Numbered from the stretch's first letter, positions 26,561-36,489 are shown. The stretch is DNA of 64,000 nucleotides from Algibacter_G agarivorans (GCF_039543245.1 NZ_BAABJJ010000009.1:1-64000), one strand, 5' to 3'. Program-made: numbers and translations. Notes: generated by a model from the sequence alone, not told the origin.

Positions 26561-28468
26561 CTAATCGACGAACTGCTCAATTTCAAGCTGAATGACTTCC
26601 CATTTATCCATAAAACCTTGTAAGTCAGTCTTCATTTTTTGATAATTCTCAAAGAAGTTTGGCTTAGAAGATGCTTCCTCATAATTAATTTCAAGTTCTA
26701 AATCTATCTTTTTAATATCGTGTTCAAGCTGATTGATTTTGGACTCTACATTACTCAGCTTATTGTTTAAAGATTTTATTTTTTTCTGATCGTCATAAGA
26801 TTGTTGTTTCTTAACCTTAGGCGTTTCTTTAACAACGGTTCTTTTTTCAACCTCACGAAGATTCTCAACTTTTCGCTGATCTAAATAGTAATCGATATCT
26901 CCTAAATATTCTTTTAACTTATGGTCTTTAAATTCATAAACTAAATTGGTCAGGCCTTGTAAAAAATCACGATCATGCGATACTAAAATCAACGTCCCTT
27001 CAAAACGTTTTAACGCTTCCTTTAACACATTTTTAGATTTAATATCCAGGTGATTGGTTGGCTCATCCATAATGAGCACATTAAAAGGCTGTAACATTAA
27101 TTTAGCTAATGCCAATCGGTTACGCTCACCTCCAGAAAGTACACGCACGTATTTATCCGCCTCATCCCCTCTGAACAAAAACGACCCTAAAATGTCCCGT
27201 ACTTTACTTCTGTTAGTTTCATTAGCAGCATCAATCATCGTATCTAAAACAGTCTTACTACCATCTAAATATTCAGCTTGATTTTGAGCAAAATACCCTA
27301 TCTGCACATTATGCCCTAACTTTAAATGGCCATCATACTTTATATCGCCCACAAGCATTTTAGCGAGTGTAGATTTCCCTTGTCCATTTTGTCCAACAAA
27401 GGCCGTTTTACTATCTCGCTCAATTAACAAATCAATATCTTTTAAAACTTGATTATCACCATAATTTTTAGATATCTTTTCAGCCTCAACCACAACCTTC
27501 CCTGGTGTTATTGATACTGGAAAATTAAGTGTCATTACACTATTATCATCTTCATCAACTTCTATTCTATCAATTTTATCGAGCTTTTTAATTAACGACT
27601 GTGCCATAGTCGCTTTTGATGCTTTGGCTCGAAACTTTTCAATAAGCTTTTCGGTTTGGTCTATTTGTTTTTGCTGATTTTTTTGAGAAGCTAATTGTTG
27701 TGTCCTTAACTCTTCACGCAAGACCAAATACTTGGTATAAGGTTTTGGGTAATCATAAATCCGTCCTAAAGAAATCTCAATAGTTCTGTTTGTCACATTA
27801 TCCAGAAACATTTTATCGTGCGATACAATGGCCACTGCACCGGAATAATTCTTTAAAAAGTTTTCCAACCAAATAATAGACTCAATGTCCAAGTGATTGG
27901 TTGGCTCATCCAAAAGTAAGATATCGTTGTTTTGAAGCAGCAACTTTGCCAGTTCAATACGCATACGCCATCCACCAGAAAACGTATCCGTTAGTTTATT
28001 AAAATCTTGTCGTTTAAAGCCTAAACCTTGAAGTATTTTCTCGGTATTACCTTGATAATTATAGCCTCCTAATATTTCATATTGATGCTGAAGCTCGTTA
28101 ATATCGATCATAAGTTGATGATACCCTTCACTTTCATAATCCGTACGCTCAGCCATTTGGGTATTCACCCCTTCCATTTTAGCCTCCAACTCCTTAATTT
28201 CTGTAAACGCTTCATAGGCTTCTTCAAGCACCGTTCTTCCTAAAATAAAATCGATATCCTGTTTTAAAAATCCAATTTTAAGTTCTTTATCGGCCGCAAT
28301 TTGTCCCGTATCAGGTTCCATTTCTTTTGATAAAATCTTGAGCATGGTAGACTTACCAGCGCCATTTTTTCCAATAAGCCCAATCCTATCGCCATTACCA
28401 AGTTTAAATGTAATGTCTTCAAACAAGTATTCACCTTGAAATGAAATCGATAAATTATGAATGTTCAT
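26561..28468 (-). CDS. ABC-F family ATPase
   Basis: The likely start is the ATG at 28466-28468 (MNIHNLSISF); the longer frame adds ten residues that do not belong. About 635 residues with two ABC ATPase cassettes and no membrane segment. First cassette: GKNGAGKSTMLK, signature FSGGWRMRIELAK, Walker B ILLLDEPTNHLD. Second cassette: GQNGQGKSTLAK, signature LSGGERNRLALAK, Walker B VLIMDEPTNHLD. A linker helix lies between them. The C-terminal ~80 residues are a coiled coil (KKIKSLNNKLSNVESKINQL), as in Uup/YheS-like members. ABC-F proteins act on the ribosome or on nucleic acid rather than in transport. A TAnnTTTG box lies about 136 bases upstream. Confidence 0.93.
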   Translation of the reverse strand: MNIHNLSISFQGEYLFEDITFKLGNGDRIGLIGKNGAGKSTMLKILSKEMEPDTGQIAADKELKIGFLKQDIDFILGRTVLEEAYEAFTEIKELEAKMEGVNTQMAERTDYESEGYHQLMIDINELQHQYEILGGYNYQGNTEKILQGLGFKRQDFNKLTDTFSGGWRMRIELAKLLLQNNDILLLDEPTNHLDIESIIWLENFLKNYSGAVAIVSHDKMFLDNVTNRTIEISLGRIYDYPKPYTKYLVLREELRTQQLASQKNQQKQIDQTEKLIEKFRAKASKATMAQSLIKKLDKIDRIEVDEDDNSVMTLNFPVSITPGKVVVEAEKISKNYGDNQVLKDIDLLIERDSKTAFVGQNGQGKSTLAKMLVGDIKYDGHLKLGHNVQIGYFAQNQAEYLDGSKTVLDTMIDAANETNRSKVRDILGSFLFRGDEADKYVRVLSGGERNRLALAKLMLQPFNVLIMDEPTNHLDIKSKNVLKEALKRFEGTLILVSHDRDFLQGLTNLVYEFKDHKLKEYLGDIDYYLDQRKVENLREVEKRTVVKETPKVKKQQSYDDQKKIKSLNNKLSNVESKINQLEHDIKKIDLELEINYEEASSKPNFFENYQKMKTDLQGFMDKWEVIQLEIEQFVD

Positions 28469-28603
28469 CATAGAAATGTAACTTTTATTACAGACCATTT
28501 TTATTTAAATGGTATTTTTGTTTTAAATTTTGTCTTTAGGAAAATAACAATTTCAAAAGAAACTTCGACATAAAATCGAGAAATATTTTTTTTATTGCGC
28601 ATG

Positions 28604-28611
28604 CAAAAGTA
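28604..28611 (-). promoter_or_regulatory. -7 promoter box of the ABC-F gene
   Basis: The minus strand reads TACTTTTG, an exact TAnnTTTG match, placing the start of transcription near 28597. It overlaps the region just upstream of the divergent DUF983 gene. The -33 element is not obvious. Confidence 0.45.
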
Positions 28612-28622
28612 CATTAAATTAT

Positions 28623-29006
28623 ATGTTTAAAAAAGGAACAAAATTATATAGTATTTTAACGGGAACTTGCCCAAAATGCCATGAGGAATCCATGTTTAAA
28701 AACAAGAATCCTTACATCCTTTCTGAAGCGTTAAGTATGCACGAAAACTGTAGTAATTGCAAAACCAAATACAAAATAGAACCTTCATTTTTCTATGGAT
28801 CCATGTATGTAAGTTACCCAGTAGGCATTGCGTTTGCCACAGCAGCTTTCGTAATTTCATTTTTTGTGTTTAGAGCCAGCTTACATGTTATTTTCATATC
28901 TATAATAGCCACTTTAATTATTTTTATGCCTATTATTCTCAGACTTTCAAGAAATATTTGGATCAACTTTTTTATGAGCTACGATAAGTCTTTAGCTAAG
29001 AAATAA
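28623..29006 (+). CDS. DUF983 family membrane protein
   Basis: A 127-residue protein. The N-terminal half has two CxxC pairs (TCPKCHEESMF and NCSNCKTKY) forming a probable zinc ribbon around a segment with the family's PSFFYGSMYVSYPVG motif. Two membrane helices follow (residues ~58-80 and 85-107), then RNIWINFFMSYDK. DUF983 proteins are common next to respiratory and envelope genes; their function is not established. It is transcribed divergently from the ABC-F gene. Confidence 0.85.
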   Translation: MFKKGTKLYSILTGTCPKCHEESMFKNKNPYILSEALSMHENCSNCKTKYKIEPSFFYGSMYVSYPVGIAFATAAFVISFFVFRASLHVIFISIIATLIIFMPIILRLSRNIWINFFMSYDKSLAKK

Positions 29007-29014
29007 TTTAATTT

Positions 29015-29145
29015 GGGCGCCTGCAGGCAGGCAGGTTACCACACTACCCTTCGTCTGCGCTCAGGACAGGTGGTCAGGCTTTCTCTACTCGCGCTCTTCG
29101 AGAAGCTCAAACAGCTAGCCTGTGTTGAGCGCAGTCGAAACGTTT
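29015..29145. repeat. Compound intergenic repeat
   Basis: GC-rich for this genome: CCTGCAGGCAGGCAGG, then CGTCTGCGCTCAGGACAGG, then GAGCGCAGTCGAAACG. The GAGCGCAGTCGAA module recurs at 46853-46865. It contains no gene and lies between convergent genes, where it may end transcription. Confidence 0.5.
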
Positions 29146-29209
29146 AATCCTTAACGCAAATCAACCCCCATCTTTTGTTTACAGAACAAACTTCAATATT
29201 CTAAAAAAC

Positions 29210-30256
29210 TTATAAACCAAAACGCTTAATATCAATTTCGCTTTCTAAAGGTAATTCATTTTCAATAAAATCGAAAAGTTGTTTAGCCACATAAGGCCCT
29301 ATCATAACCCCACGAGTACCTAAACCATTGAGTACAAATAGTTTTTCATATTTGCTGTGTTGTCCAACTAAAGGTCTTCTATCCTTAACCGTTGGTCTAA
29401 TACCAGCGACTTGATTAACGACTTGAAACGGACAATTAATAAGTTTTTTAAGCTTATTCAAAAGAGATTCTTTTGCAACTTCGGTAACGTTATGACTTAA
29501 ATCTTTCCATTCGTAAGTAGCTCCAACTATATACAAATCGTCACCTATAGGAATTAAAAAAACACCAGCCTTTAAAACATAATTGATATTTAAATCTGGT
29601 GCATGTATGATCAGTAATTCCCCCTTTGCAGGTACTAATGGCAAATTATTGAAATAAGGATTTTGTTTAACACCATAACCCTCTGCGAATATTATGTTTG
29701 TTGCGGTTATATTTTTGTAATGAATGGTTTCGCTTTCAATTTGTAAGGCATCATAGTTAAAAGCGGCTTCAAATAATAATTCGCTTTTCAACAAATTAGA
29801 TTTATAAGCCTCAATCATAGTTTTCACATCTATCCGCCCTGTTTCTAAAACTTCTCCAAATCCAAACGGTGCATCAATACTAGCGTTATTATCATTCTTA
29901 ATAATTTTTGGAGAAAGATATCGTGAAAGCAACGGTTTATCTGAAGCAGCAAACCAATCATTTTGTTCTTCCAGAGAAGCAAATTTTCTATAAACAGGAA
30001 TTTTATAATCCAACTTGACGCTGAACTCTTTTTCTATTTTGGCGTAAAGTGGCAATGCAATATCTAGTTGCTCTTCGCTCTTCCAAACGGATGTAAAGCG
30101 TTTTAACACCACAGGGTTATATAATCCGCCCGCAACTGTAGATGATTGCTGGGAGGCGTTATCAAACACCACAAACGTCTTGTTATTTACTTTTAATTGC
30201 TCGCAAAAACTAATACCAGCAATGCCTATTCCTATAACTATATAATCTACTTGCAT
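29210..30256 (-). CDS. FAD-dependent oxidoreductase (DAO family)
   Basis: A 348-residue soluble flavoprotein. The N-terminal Rossmann motif DYIVIGIGIAGISFCEQL binds FAD (a GxGxAG variant of GxGxxG). The substrate-binding region includes GGLYNPVVLKRFT. The C-terminal FAD motif is GIRPTVKDRRPLVGQH followed by LNGLGTRGVMIGP. This is the D-amino acid/glycine oxidase (DAO) superfamily fold, related to the oxidase half of MnmC-type enzymes. The substrate cannot be told from sequence. It follows the gld operon on the same strand, but a terminator lies between. Confidence 0.85.
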   Translation of the reverse strand: MQVDYIVIGIGIAGISFCEQLKVNNKTFVVFDNASQQSSTVAGGLYNPVVLKRFTSVWKSEEQLDIALPLYAKIEKEFSVKLDYKIPVYRKFASLEEQNDWFAASDKPLLSRYLSPKIIKNDNNASIDAPFGFGEVLETGRIDVKTMIEAYKSNLLKSELLFEAAFNYDALQIESETIHYKNITATNIIFAEGYGVKQNPYFNNLPLVPAKGELLIIHAPDLNINYVLKAGVFLIPIGDDLYIVGATYEWKDLSHNVTEVAKESLLNKLKKLINCPFQVVNQVAGIRPTVKDRRPLVGQHSKYEKLFVLNGLGTRGVMIGPYVAKQLFDFIENELPLESEIDIKRFGL

Positions 30257-30329
30257 AATTTGCAGCTAAGATAATTAACTACCTTGGGACAAGCCCACGA
30301 GGTATTAAAATTCCAAAAAAAAGAAAAAG

Positions 30330-30360
30330 AAAAAAAAAACGCCCACTAAAAAAGTGAGCA
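30330..30360 (-). terminator. Terminator of the gldKLMN operon
   Basis: On the minus strand GCTCACT / TTTTTT-rich loop / AGTGGGC (with one G-U pair) is followed by a long T-tract. It lies about 28 bases beyond the gldN stop codon. Confidence 0.65.
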
Positions 30361-30387
30361 TTTTAAATATTTCTTTAATCTTAAGAC

Positions 30388-31278
30388 TTAATATGTCCAC
30401 ATATCCAATTCAAAATCTCTAATTTTATCTTTAATTCTTTCAGACTCTAGAAGTTGCATCAATGCATTTTGAGTTACATATTCATTAACTTTTCTGTCGC
30501 CTTGCACATTTTCCTCTTTATAAATATATCCGTGAAAACGTCTTGCATTTAAAACATGATCGAAAGAATAAGGAATGGAACTGTTTTCATTATTAAATGA
30601 TTTAGCTTCGTGCAACACGGCTCTAGCATCTGGGAAAAACACCCAAAACAAAGGCACTAAGTCTGGTTCAGCATCATCAATAAAGTTAACATCTGGAGCT
30701 ACTGGAGCAATACCCAACAATCTGTATTTCATTTCAGCTTGACGCTTATCAAAATACCAAAGTCCTTTAATATGGTACTCCTTAATATCAGCAGCAGTTA
30801 TACTTCTTTTGTTAATATACTCAGCAGATAACTCTTCACCAGCATTTATTTGTTCAATACCCAATTCTGTAGTATCAACCATGGTTAACGCTGCTTCAAT
30901 GTCTTTTAAAGTTCGTTTTGTTGTAAAATAAGAATCATCATAAATGTTTTTTATTTTCCCATTTTTAATGTTCTTCATAAGTACATCATACAACGAGCGT
31001 CTATTTTTACCAATATTATTGGTATCAATAGGATAGTATAGCGGGAAATTTGAACGTTCGTCAAGAACTACTTTTTCCCAAACCATCTTAGAAAACAAGA
31101 TGTCTCTATCGTCAACATAACCATATTCTAACGGTTTATCATTGTCAACTGCCTTTTGCGCTTCTGTTCTTACCCCAATTTCCTCAGGGCTTTTAGCGTT
31201 TAATATATTAGCTTGAGCAAACATACTTGACGCTGTAAAAACAGTAACTACGGTTAATAAAAAACGCTTTAAATTCAT
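30388..31278 (-). CDS. gldN: T9SS outer-ring protein GldN/PorN
   Basis: A 296-residue protein, last gene of gldK-L-M-N. Signal peptide 1-21 (FTASSMFAQ). The body matches GldN/PorN: DILFSKMVWEKVVLDERSNF near the start, LYYPIDTN, the EYHIKGLWYFDKRQAEMKYR block, LFWVFFPDAR, and SSIPYSFDHVLNARRFHGYI. GldN forms the periplasmic ring with the lipoprotein GldK and is essential for type IX secretion and gliding in studied species. Length is near the usual ~300. Its partner genes lie immediately upstream in the same operon. Confidence 0.95.
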   Translation of the reverse strand: MNLKRFLLTVVTVFTASSMFAQANILNAKSPEEIGVRTEAQKAVDNDKPLEYGYVDDRDILFSKMVWEKVVLDERSNFPLYYPIDTNNIGKNRRSLYDVLMKNIKNGKIKNIYDDSYFTTKRTLKDIEAALTMVDTTELGIEQINAGEELSAEYINKRSITAADIKEYHIKGLWYFDKRQAEMKYRLLGIAPVAPDVNFIDDAEPDLVPLFWVFFPDARAVLHEAKSFNNENSSIPYSFDHVLNARRFHGYIYKEENVQGDRKVNEYVTQNALMQLLESERIKDKIRDFELDMWTY

Positions 31279-31333
31279 TTTATTTTACATTTTAATTCTC
31301 TGTAGTAAAAACTTAATGTTACTACTACTGATT

Positions 31334-32896
31334 TTAGTTTGTTAACTCAACAAAAACTGGAGATACTTTTTTAAGTATCACGCTAACGCCACTGGCTTTA
31401 GCTTCAATATCAAATATTTGAACACCAGACCCACGTTTAGCTTTAGCTAATGCTTTTTGTGCTCTACTATCTAACTTGTTTCCATTAACATTTATTGTTG
31501 GTTGTCCTGGAACTTTAAATTTAAATCCAGTAACACGCAATGGCAATTCAAAATCGAAATCATCAAATTTAGCTCCAATAGTTGAAATTTTAAGACTATT
31601 ACGTTGCATTTTTAATGCTCCATCTTCACCTCTTACCGTTCCTGTTGGTTTTGGTAAATCTTTAATTCTGAATTTTGCGTTATCGCTAACTTTACCGCCA
31701 TCTGGTAACGTACCTGTAACATTAATAGTTATCTCTCTTCCTTTTATAGTTTGTGCATCCATGATGTATTTACTACCACCTGCCCTAGATAAACCTTGAG
31801 CACTAGCAGTAACTTTATTATCAGGAATACCAGCAAATGAAATAGTCATTGGGTTTTTAACACCTCTGTATACTACATTCATCTTATCAGCAGAAATAGT
31901 TGCTGAATTAGGTTTTGCAACCGTTGCAAATGATGATTTTACTGGTACAGGAATTTCTTCTCCACCTTCACCAAAGAACAAGTTACCTTCTATTTTGTGT
32001 TCACCTACACCGCCACTTCCTATTTTCAACTTTACTTTACCATCTTCAATAGAATATTGGTTTTCCGTAAGCTTTCTACCATCTAAAGTCAATTCAACTC
32101 TACTAGGTTTAGTAGAAGCATCTTTACGACCTAAAACGATTTGACCATCAAACTGCTCACCATTAAAATATGCCGATTTCGAGGTCTCCATTAAGGTTGT
32201 ATAGTTTGTCATGGACACTTCACTAGAAAGTGTTCCTTGTAACATGTTAGATAACACCTCAGATTCAGTCGTTTTAATATCTGCTTGAAGCTGTGTCATT
32301 TTAGTTAAAGACGCTACTAAAGGAAATCCTTTGTAGTGGTATTCTAACCAATTAACTTTGATACCATCTCGATTAATAACTTCATCAGTAGCAAACTTGG
32401 CATTAACTTCTTTAATTACAGACTCCATGCCTTTCTCGTCTGCTAATACTTTAGCAACACCTTCTCTGAATCCTGTTATTTGATTTAAAAACTCTTGACC
32501 ATCATCTTTTAACTTGTCGCCTTTAAAGAAATTATTATCAAGGTAATCCCCTTTATCCATAATTTCATAATCCGTAGGGTCATCAAGTTTAGAAGTCATT
32601 TTACCTTTTAAATCTTCTAAATAAGCATCAAATTTATGAGCTAAGTCATCTATTTGGTCTGCTTTAGCTTTTAAAGGCTTATATTTTTCTGGTTGATCAT
32701 CAGCTTTTACTTCTAAACTAGCAACAAAACTGTTATTTCTTGCTTCAGTTGCTACATTAGACTCAGTAAGCTTTTCGTTCATTAATCCGAAGGCTGATAG
32801 CACTTCTTTCGACATATTTAAAGCTAGCATTGCTATAAATATTAAATACATCAGATTAATCATCTTCTGTCTTGGTGATAAATTATTTCCTGCCAT
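31334..32896 (-). CDS. gldM: T9SS motor protein GldM/PorM
   Basis: A 520-residue protein. A single N-terminal membrane helix (residues ~14-32, MINLMYLIFIAMLALNMS) anchors it in the inner membrane, preceded by the conserved LSPRQK. The periplasmic part contains a helical D1 domain (to about 225) and three beta domains (FDGQIVLGRKDAS; VVYRGVKNPMTISF; VTGFKFKVPGQPTIN), as known for GldM structures. GldM with GldL forms the proton-driven rotary motor of the T9SS and spans the periplasm to contact the GldK/N ring. The spacing to gldL (61 bases) and gldN (55 bases) fits one operon. Confidence 0.95.
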   Translation of the reverse strand: MAGNNLSPRQKMINLMYLIFIAMLALNMSKEVLSAFGLMNEKLTESNVATEARNNSFVASLEVKADDQPEKYKPLKAKADQIDDLAHKFDAYLEDLKGKMTSKLDDPTDYEIMDKGDYLDNNFFKGDKLKDDGQEFLNQITGFREGVAKVLADEKGMESVIKEVNAKFATDEVINRDGIKVNWLEYHYKGFPLVASLTKMTQLQADIKTTESEVLSNMLQGTLSSEVSMTNYTTLMETSKSAYFNGEQFDGQIVLGRKDASTKPSRVELTLDGRKLTENQYSIEDGKVKLKIGSGGVGEHKIEGNLFFGEGGEEIPVPVKSSFATVAKPNSATISADKMNVVYRGVKNPMTISFAGIPDNKVTASAQGLSRAGGSKYIMDAQTIKGREITINVTGTLPDGGKVSDNAKFRIKDLPKPTGTVRGEDGALKMQRNSLKISTIGAKFDDFDFELPLRVTGFKFKVPGQPTINVNGNKLDSRAQKALAKAKRGSGVQIFDIEAKASGVSVILKKVSPVFVELTN

Positions 32897-32957
32897 GTGT
32901 AATTAGGTTTTATTTGGTTAATTAAAGTAATTTGGGATTATTTATTAACGCTCCTAA

Positions 32958-33596
32958 TTATTTATTCATTGCAGATAACATACCTCCATACACGCCATTT
33001 AAAGACGATAAGTTTGATGCTAAAGATTGCATTTGCTCTTTTAATTTACCAGCATTTTCAATAGACTCTTCGTTGATAGTCGCTTGTTTATTAATGCTTT
33101 CTAATTGTACTTTGTATAAGCTGTTTAATGATTCCATTTGAGCTGCAGCTAACGATAATTCCTCACCATATTTTTTACTAGCTTCTATAGAATCTACAGT
33201 AGATGACATGTTTTTAGCAGCGCCTTCAAAGTTTTTGATGCTATCGCCTAAACTCGCCATTAATTCGCCATCAATTTGTGCATCTTTTAATAACTCATCT
33301 AATTTTTTAGATAATAATCCTTGTGGATTTTCTTTTGCTCCTTTTTTGCCTAATTGTTGACCTCCAGCTAATTCTGGATATACTAAAGCCCAATCTAATT
33401 CATCATCAACGGGTTCGAATGCTGATAATGCAAATATAATTGCTTCGGTTACTAAACCAATAGTTAACATAACGTTACCTGTTAGTGGTCCAATTTCGAA
33501 GTGAATAATTTTGAATAGTGCTCCAACAATTACAATTGCTGCTCCTAATCCATAAGCCATGTTCATGAACTTTTTGTTTGCTTTTGACTTTGCCAT
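32958..33596 (-). CDS. gldL: T9SS motor protein GldL/PorL
   Basis: A 212-residue inner-membrane protein. Two membrane helices near the N-terminus (MAYGLGAAIVIVGALFKIIH and GNVMLTIGLVTEAIIFALSA) include the conserved glutamate in the second helix that is implicated in proton flow. The rest is a cytoplasmic helical and coiled-coil domain (LASLGDSIKNFEGAAKNMS, SLYKVQLESINKQATINEES). It assembles as a ring of subunits around two GldM copies. It lies between gldK and gldM in the operon. Confidence 0.95.
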   Translation of the reverse strand: MAKSKANKKFMNMAYGLGAAIVIVGALFKIIHFEIGPLTGNVMLTIGLVTEAIIFALSAFEPVDDELDWALVYPELAGGQQLGKKGAKENPQGLLSKKLDELLKDAQIDGELMASLGDSIKNFEGAAKNMSSTVDSIEASKKYGEELSLAAAQMESLNSLYKVQLESINKQATINEESIENAGKLKEQMQSLASNLSSLNGVYGGMLSAMNK

Positions 33597-33673
33597 AATT
33601 TTCGGTTTTTAATTTAAGTAGGTTATACTTAAGTAGGTTAATTAAATAGTATTATTATTGATTTGATTCTAAA

Positions 33674-35044
33674 TTATTGTTTCCCGTTTTTTGTTACTGC
33701 TGTCCCCATATAATCTTGAACGGTTCTGAAACCTATATAACTTCTTGCTGAATCTGCGTATTCGTAATCTCTAGAACTAACTTGTAAAAAATATGCCACA
33801 TCTTTCCATGAGCCTCCTCTTACCACTTTACGTTTATTATCACGATCATTTACACTCGGATTTATACTTGATGAGTATTCATAAGATGAAGGATCATAAG
33901 ATGCATTCACCCATTCTGACACATTACCTGCCATGTTGTATAAATTATAATCATTAGGCTCATAAGATTTAGCTTCAACAGTATATAAAGCCTGATCTGC
34001 TGCATAATCCCCTCTTACAGGTTTAAAGTTTGCCATAAAGCAACCTCTATCACTTTTAGTGTAAGGTCCGCCCCATGGGTATGTTGCAGCTTGTAAGCCA
34101 CCTCTTGCGGCATACTCCCACTCTGCTTCAGATGGTAATCTAAACGTATTTACCATAGCAGCTCCTTTTTTAGATTTTTGATAAGAATTTTTGTTAATGG
34201 TTCTCCATTCACAAAATGCTTTTGCTTGAGCCCAAGTAACGCCAACTACAGGATAATCACTATAAGCATCATGCCAAAAATAGTCGTTATGCATCGGTTC
34301 GTTATAAGAATACGCAAAATCCCTAATCCAAACTGTAGTATCTGGATACACTTCAATTTCTTCTTTAATAATGACGTCTTTACGCTTAACACCTCTGTTC
34401 CTAGCAGCTTCCTGGATATCCATATAGCTGTATTGAAACTTAAATTTTGTTACATCCCAAGTACGTTGCCCATTATAAGCTTCTTCCATTGGCAGATACA
34501 TAGTATCCATAACTTCAGTATAATATTCATCTGGATATTCTGATGTATCAAATATTAAATCTACATCTTTATTAATCTTTCTACCTTCATAACCTGTTGG
34601 CCCTAAGCCTGTATAGTTATCAAACATATATTGTTCGTAAACCGACATATTAGCTGTATCTGCATCTTTAAACGCATACTCGCCAATGCCTCCATCTTCA
34701 GGTATTTTACCAACCTCATCCGCTAAAACAGCAAGTTTCATCCTAACTATGGAATCTCTAACCCAATTAACAAACTGGCGATATTCGCTATTTGTTATCT
34801 CTGTAGCGTCCATATAAATAGCTCTGACAGTAACGGTTTTTGCAGGTGCATCATTTACACCAGCTAAATCATCATCTGCCTTACCCATAATAAACGCACC
34901 ACCAGGAATAAGTTCCATACCATAAGGTTTTTCTGGATGCCATTTTTTTCCTTGAACACCTACTAGTTCGCCTCTCTCTTTAGAGCCACAACTTGTAAGT
35001 ATTGCTAATACTGCGGTTAATAATATAAACTTCTTCATATCCAT
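33674..35044 (-). CDS. gldK: T9SS outer-ring lipoprotein GldK/PorK
   Basis: A 456-residue protein and first gene of gldKLMN; the ATG two codons later is equally possible. The lipobox LAILTSCG places the lipidated cysteine near residue 19. The body has the formylglycine-generating-enzyme (SUMF1-like) fold without the catalytic cysteines: GMELIPGGAFIMG, RAIYMDATEITNSEYRQFV, YPVVGVTWAQAKAFCEWR, FRLPSEAEWEYAARGG, NMAGNVSEW, VRGGSWKD, GFRTV. GldK anchors the GldK/N ring beneath the outer membrane. Length is close to that of studied homologues. Confidence 0.95.
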   Translation of the reverse strand: MDMKKFILLTAVLAILTSCGSKERGELVGVQGKKWHPEKPYGMELIPGGAFIMGKADDDLAGVNDAPAKTVTVRAIYMDATEITNSEYRQFVNWVRDSIVRMKLAVLADEVGKIPEDGGIGEYAFKDADTANMSVYEQYMFDNYTGLGPTGYEGRKINKDVDLIFDTSEYPDEYYTEVMDTMYLPMEEAYNGQRTWDVTKFKFQYSYMDIQEAARNRGVKRKDVIIKEEIEVYPDTTVWIRDFAYSYNEPMHNDYFWHDAYSDYPVVGVTWAQAKAFCEWRTINKNSYQKSKKGAAMVNTFRLPSEAEWEYAARGGLQAATYPWGGPYTKSDRGCFMANFKPVRGDYAADQALYTVEAKSYEPNDYNLYNMAGNVSEWVNASYDPSSYEYSSSINPSVNDRDNKRKVVRGGSWKDVAYFLQVSSRDYEYADSARSYIGFRTVQDYMGTAVTKNGKQ

Positions 35045-35200
35045 AAAAACTCGAGGTTAATTATTTAAGCTTCAATTTCGAGAGCGTAAACATATTTATA
35101 TATTTCCTAAAAAACAACTTTTTATCTAAAAAAATAACATTTCATCGTAAAAAAATAACATTTCAACGATGAAATTGGTAGTTTAACTATGCTTTGTCTT

Positions 35201-36367
35201 TTACACACTATTCTTTTGGAACGCCTTATACCAACGATCTGGCACTTTATTATTGCAAGCATCGAGGTAATCTTGATGCATGCAAGGTAATAACGTATGT
35301 CTTTTTAATTTATTATTGACTTCTGCCAAAAAAGGAATCTCAATCCACCATCTTCCTGTTTTATTACTCTTATAAAACACTAATTCTTGAGATTCTACTA
35401 GAGTGATGAATTTTTGATAATTTCTATCTTCTGAAAAATCATCATCCTTTACTCTAAAATTAACGCCCTCAATAAAATACCAAAGCATCTGTGACACTAA
35501 CATTGACGTCATTTCATCATCCTTTGATGGTTTGTATTCATAAATCCCAAAAGATGTTACCTTATTACTAATACCGGCATAACGGGCTATGGCACAAATT
35601 TCTTTACCATCTAAACCGTTAGGCGAATATTTTTGTTTTAAACTTACCTCCGAACCTTTTAACGATGTTAAATCAATACTAACAATATTAGCATCTCTTA
35701 AAACGGGCTCTACAACAGTAATATCATTTGAAATCTGCCCCAATCTATAAGACTCAAAATATAGACTTTCCATTAAATCTATTTCTTCTTGCGAATTGAA
35801 ATAGGTTTGGTAACCAATGGTGGCATAATTAAAAAGATTGTAAGGTTGGTCTAAAATAATCTTACCTACAAAACTATTATTTTTTATAGGTTTTGCAGAG
35901 TCTCCCAAATTAAATTTAGAATCAACATTTACAATATTGACCATGGGTATCAAACTATCGTAAGCCCTATAATTTGCATAAGTAAGGTCTTGCGAACCTC
36001 CTAATATAACTGGGATAATATTCTTTTTAACAAGAATAACAATTGCTTCTTTTAAAGCAAAATAGGTGTCTTCGACGCTTTCTCCCTTATTAATATCGCC
36101 TAAATCTGCAACTATTGTATTCCAACTTCCTGGGAAAAGGCCGTAGAATGATTTACGGATTTCATCTAATTGAAACTCTTCTCCTATATAATCAACATCG
36201 TTTCTATTTTCTAAAACACCAATTATGGCAATATCAACATCGTCTAAATCTGGAATACCATGCTGATTAGAATGGATCCTAAGTTTTCTTCCTAGTGCTT
36301 GTGTTGAAAGCAGCTCGTTGTGAGCTAATACCTGATCTGAAACTGGTGAGAGAAAATTAAAATTCAT
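35201..36367 (-). CDS. Arginase/formimidoylglutamase-fold protein, probably not catalytic
   Basis: A 388-residue protein of the ureohydrolase (arginase/agmatinase/formimidoylglutamase) fold. The three metal-binding motifs are altered: GGDHS reads GGSQD, DAHxD reads DSKFN, and SxDxDxxDP reads SIDLTSLKG. Most of the aspartate and histidine ligands for the two manganese ions are therefore missing. The fold motifs between them (PVILGGSQDLTYANYRAY, IVSIDLTSLKGSEVS) keep order and spacing. It lies between topA and gldK on the same strand, 156 bases before gldK; the conserved position suggests an envelope or motility-related role, but that is inference. Annotation pipelines would call it an enzyme. 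Confidence 0.75.
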   Translation of the reverse strand: MNFNFLSPVSDQVLAHNELLSTQALGRKLRIHSNQHGIPDLDDVDIAIIGVLENRNDVDYIGEEFQLDEIRKSFYGLFPGSWNTIVADLGDINKGESVEDTYFALKEAIVILVKKNIIPVILGGSQDLTYANYRAYDSLIPMVNIVNVDSKFNLGDSAKPIKNNSFVGKIILDQPYNLFNYATIGYQTYFNSQEEIDLMESLYFESYRLGQISNDITVVEPVLRDANIVSIDLTSLKGSEVSLKQKYSPNGLDGKEICAIARYAGISNKVTSFGIYEYKPSKDDEMTSMLVSQMLWYFIEGVNFRVKDDDFSEDRNYQKFITLVESQELVFYKSNKTGRWWIEIPFLAEVNNKLKRHTLLPCMHQDYLDACNNKVPDRWYKAFQKNSV

Positions 36368-36489
36368 TAAGGCTTAATTATATCTTTATCTTTTTTACAA
36401 TTACTATTATAATAAAGCTAAACAGGAACAAAGCTAAAAAATAATATGATTATCCAAATACCTAATAATGGGTATTTTAAGCAAAAAAA

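Noticed and set aside
26561..28498. Longer ABC-F start at 28498
   Set aside because: The extra ten residues precede the family's usual start (MNIHNLSISF), and the ATG at 28468 gives the normal N-terminus.
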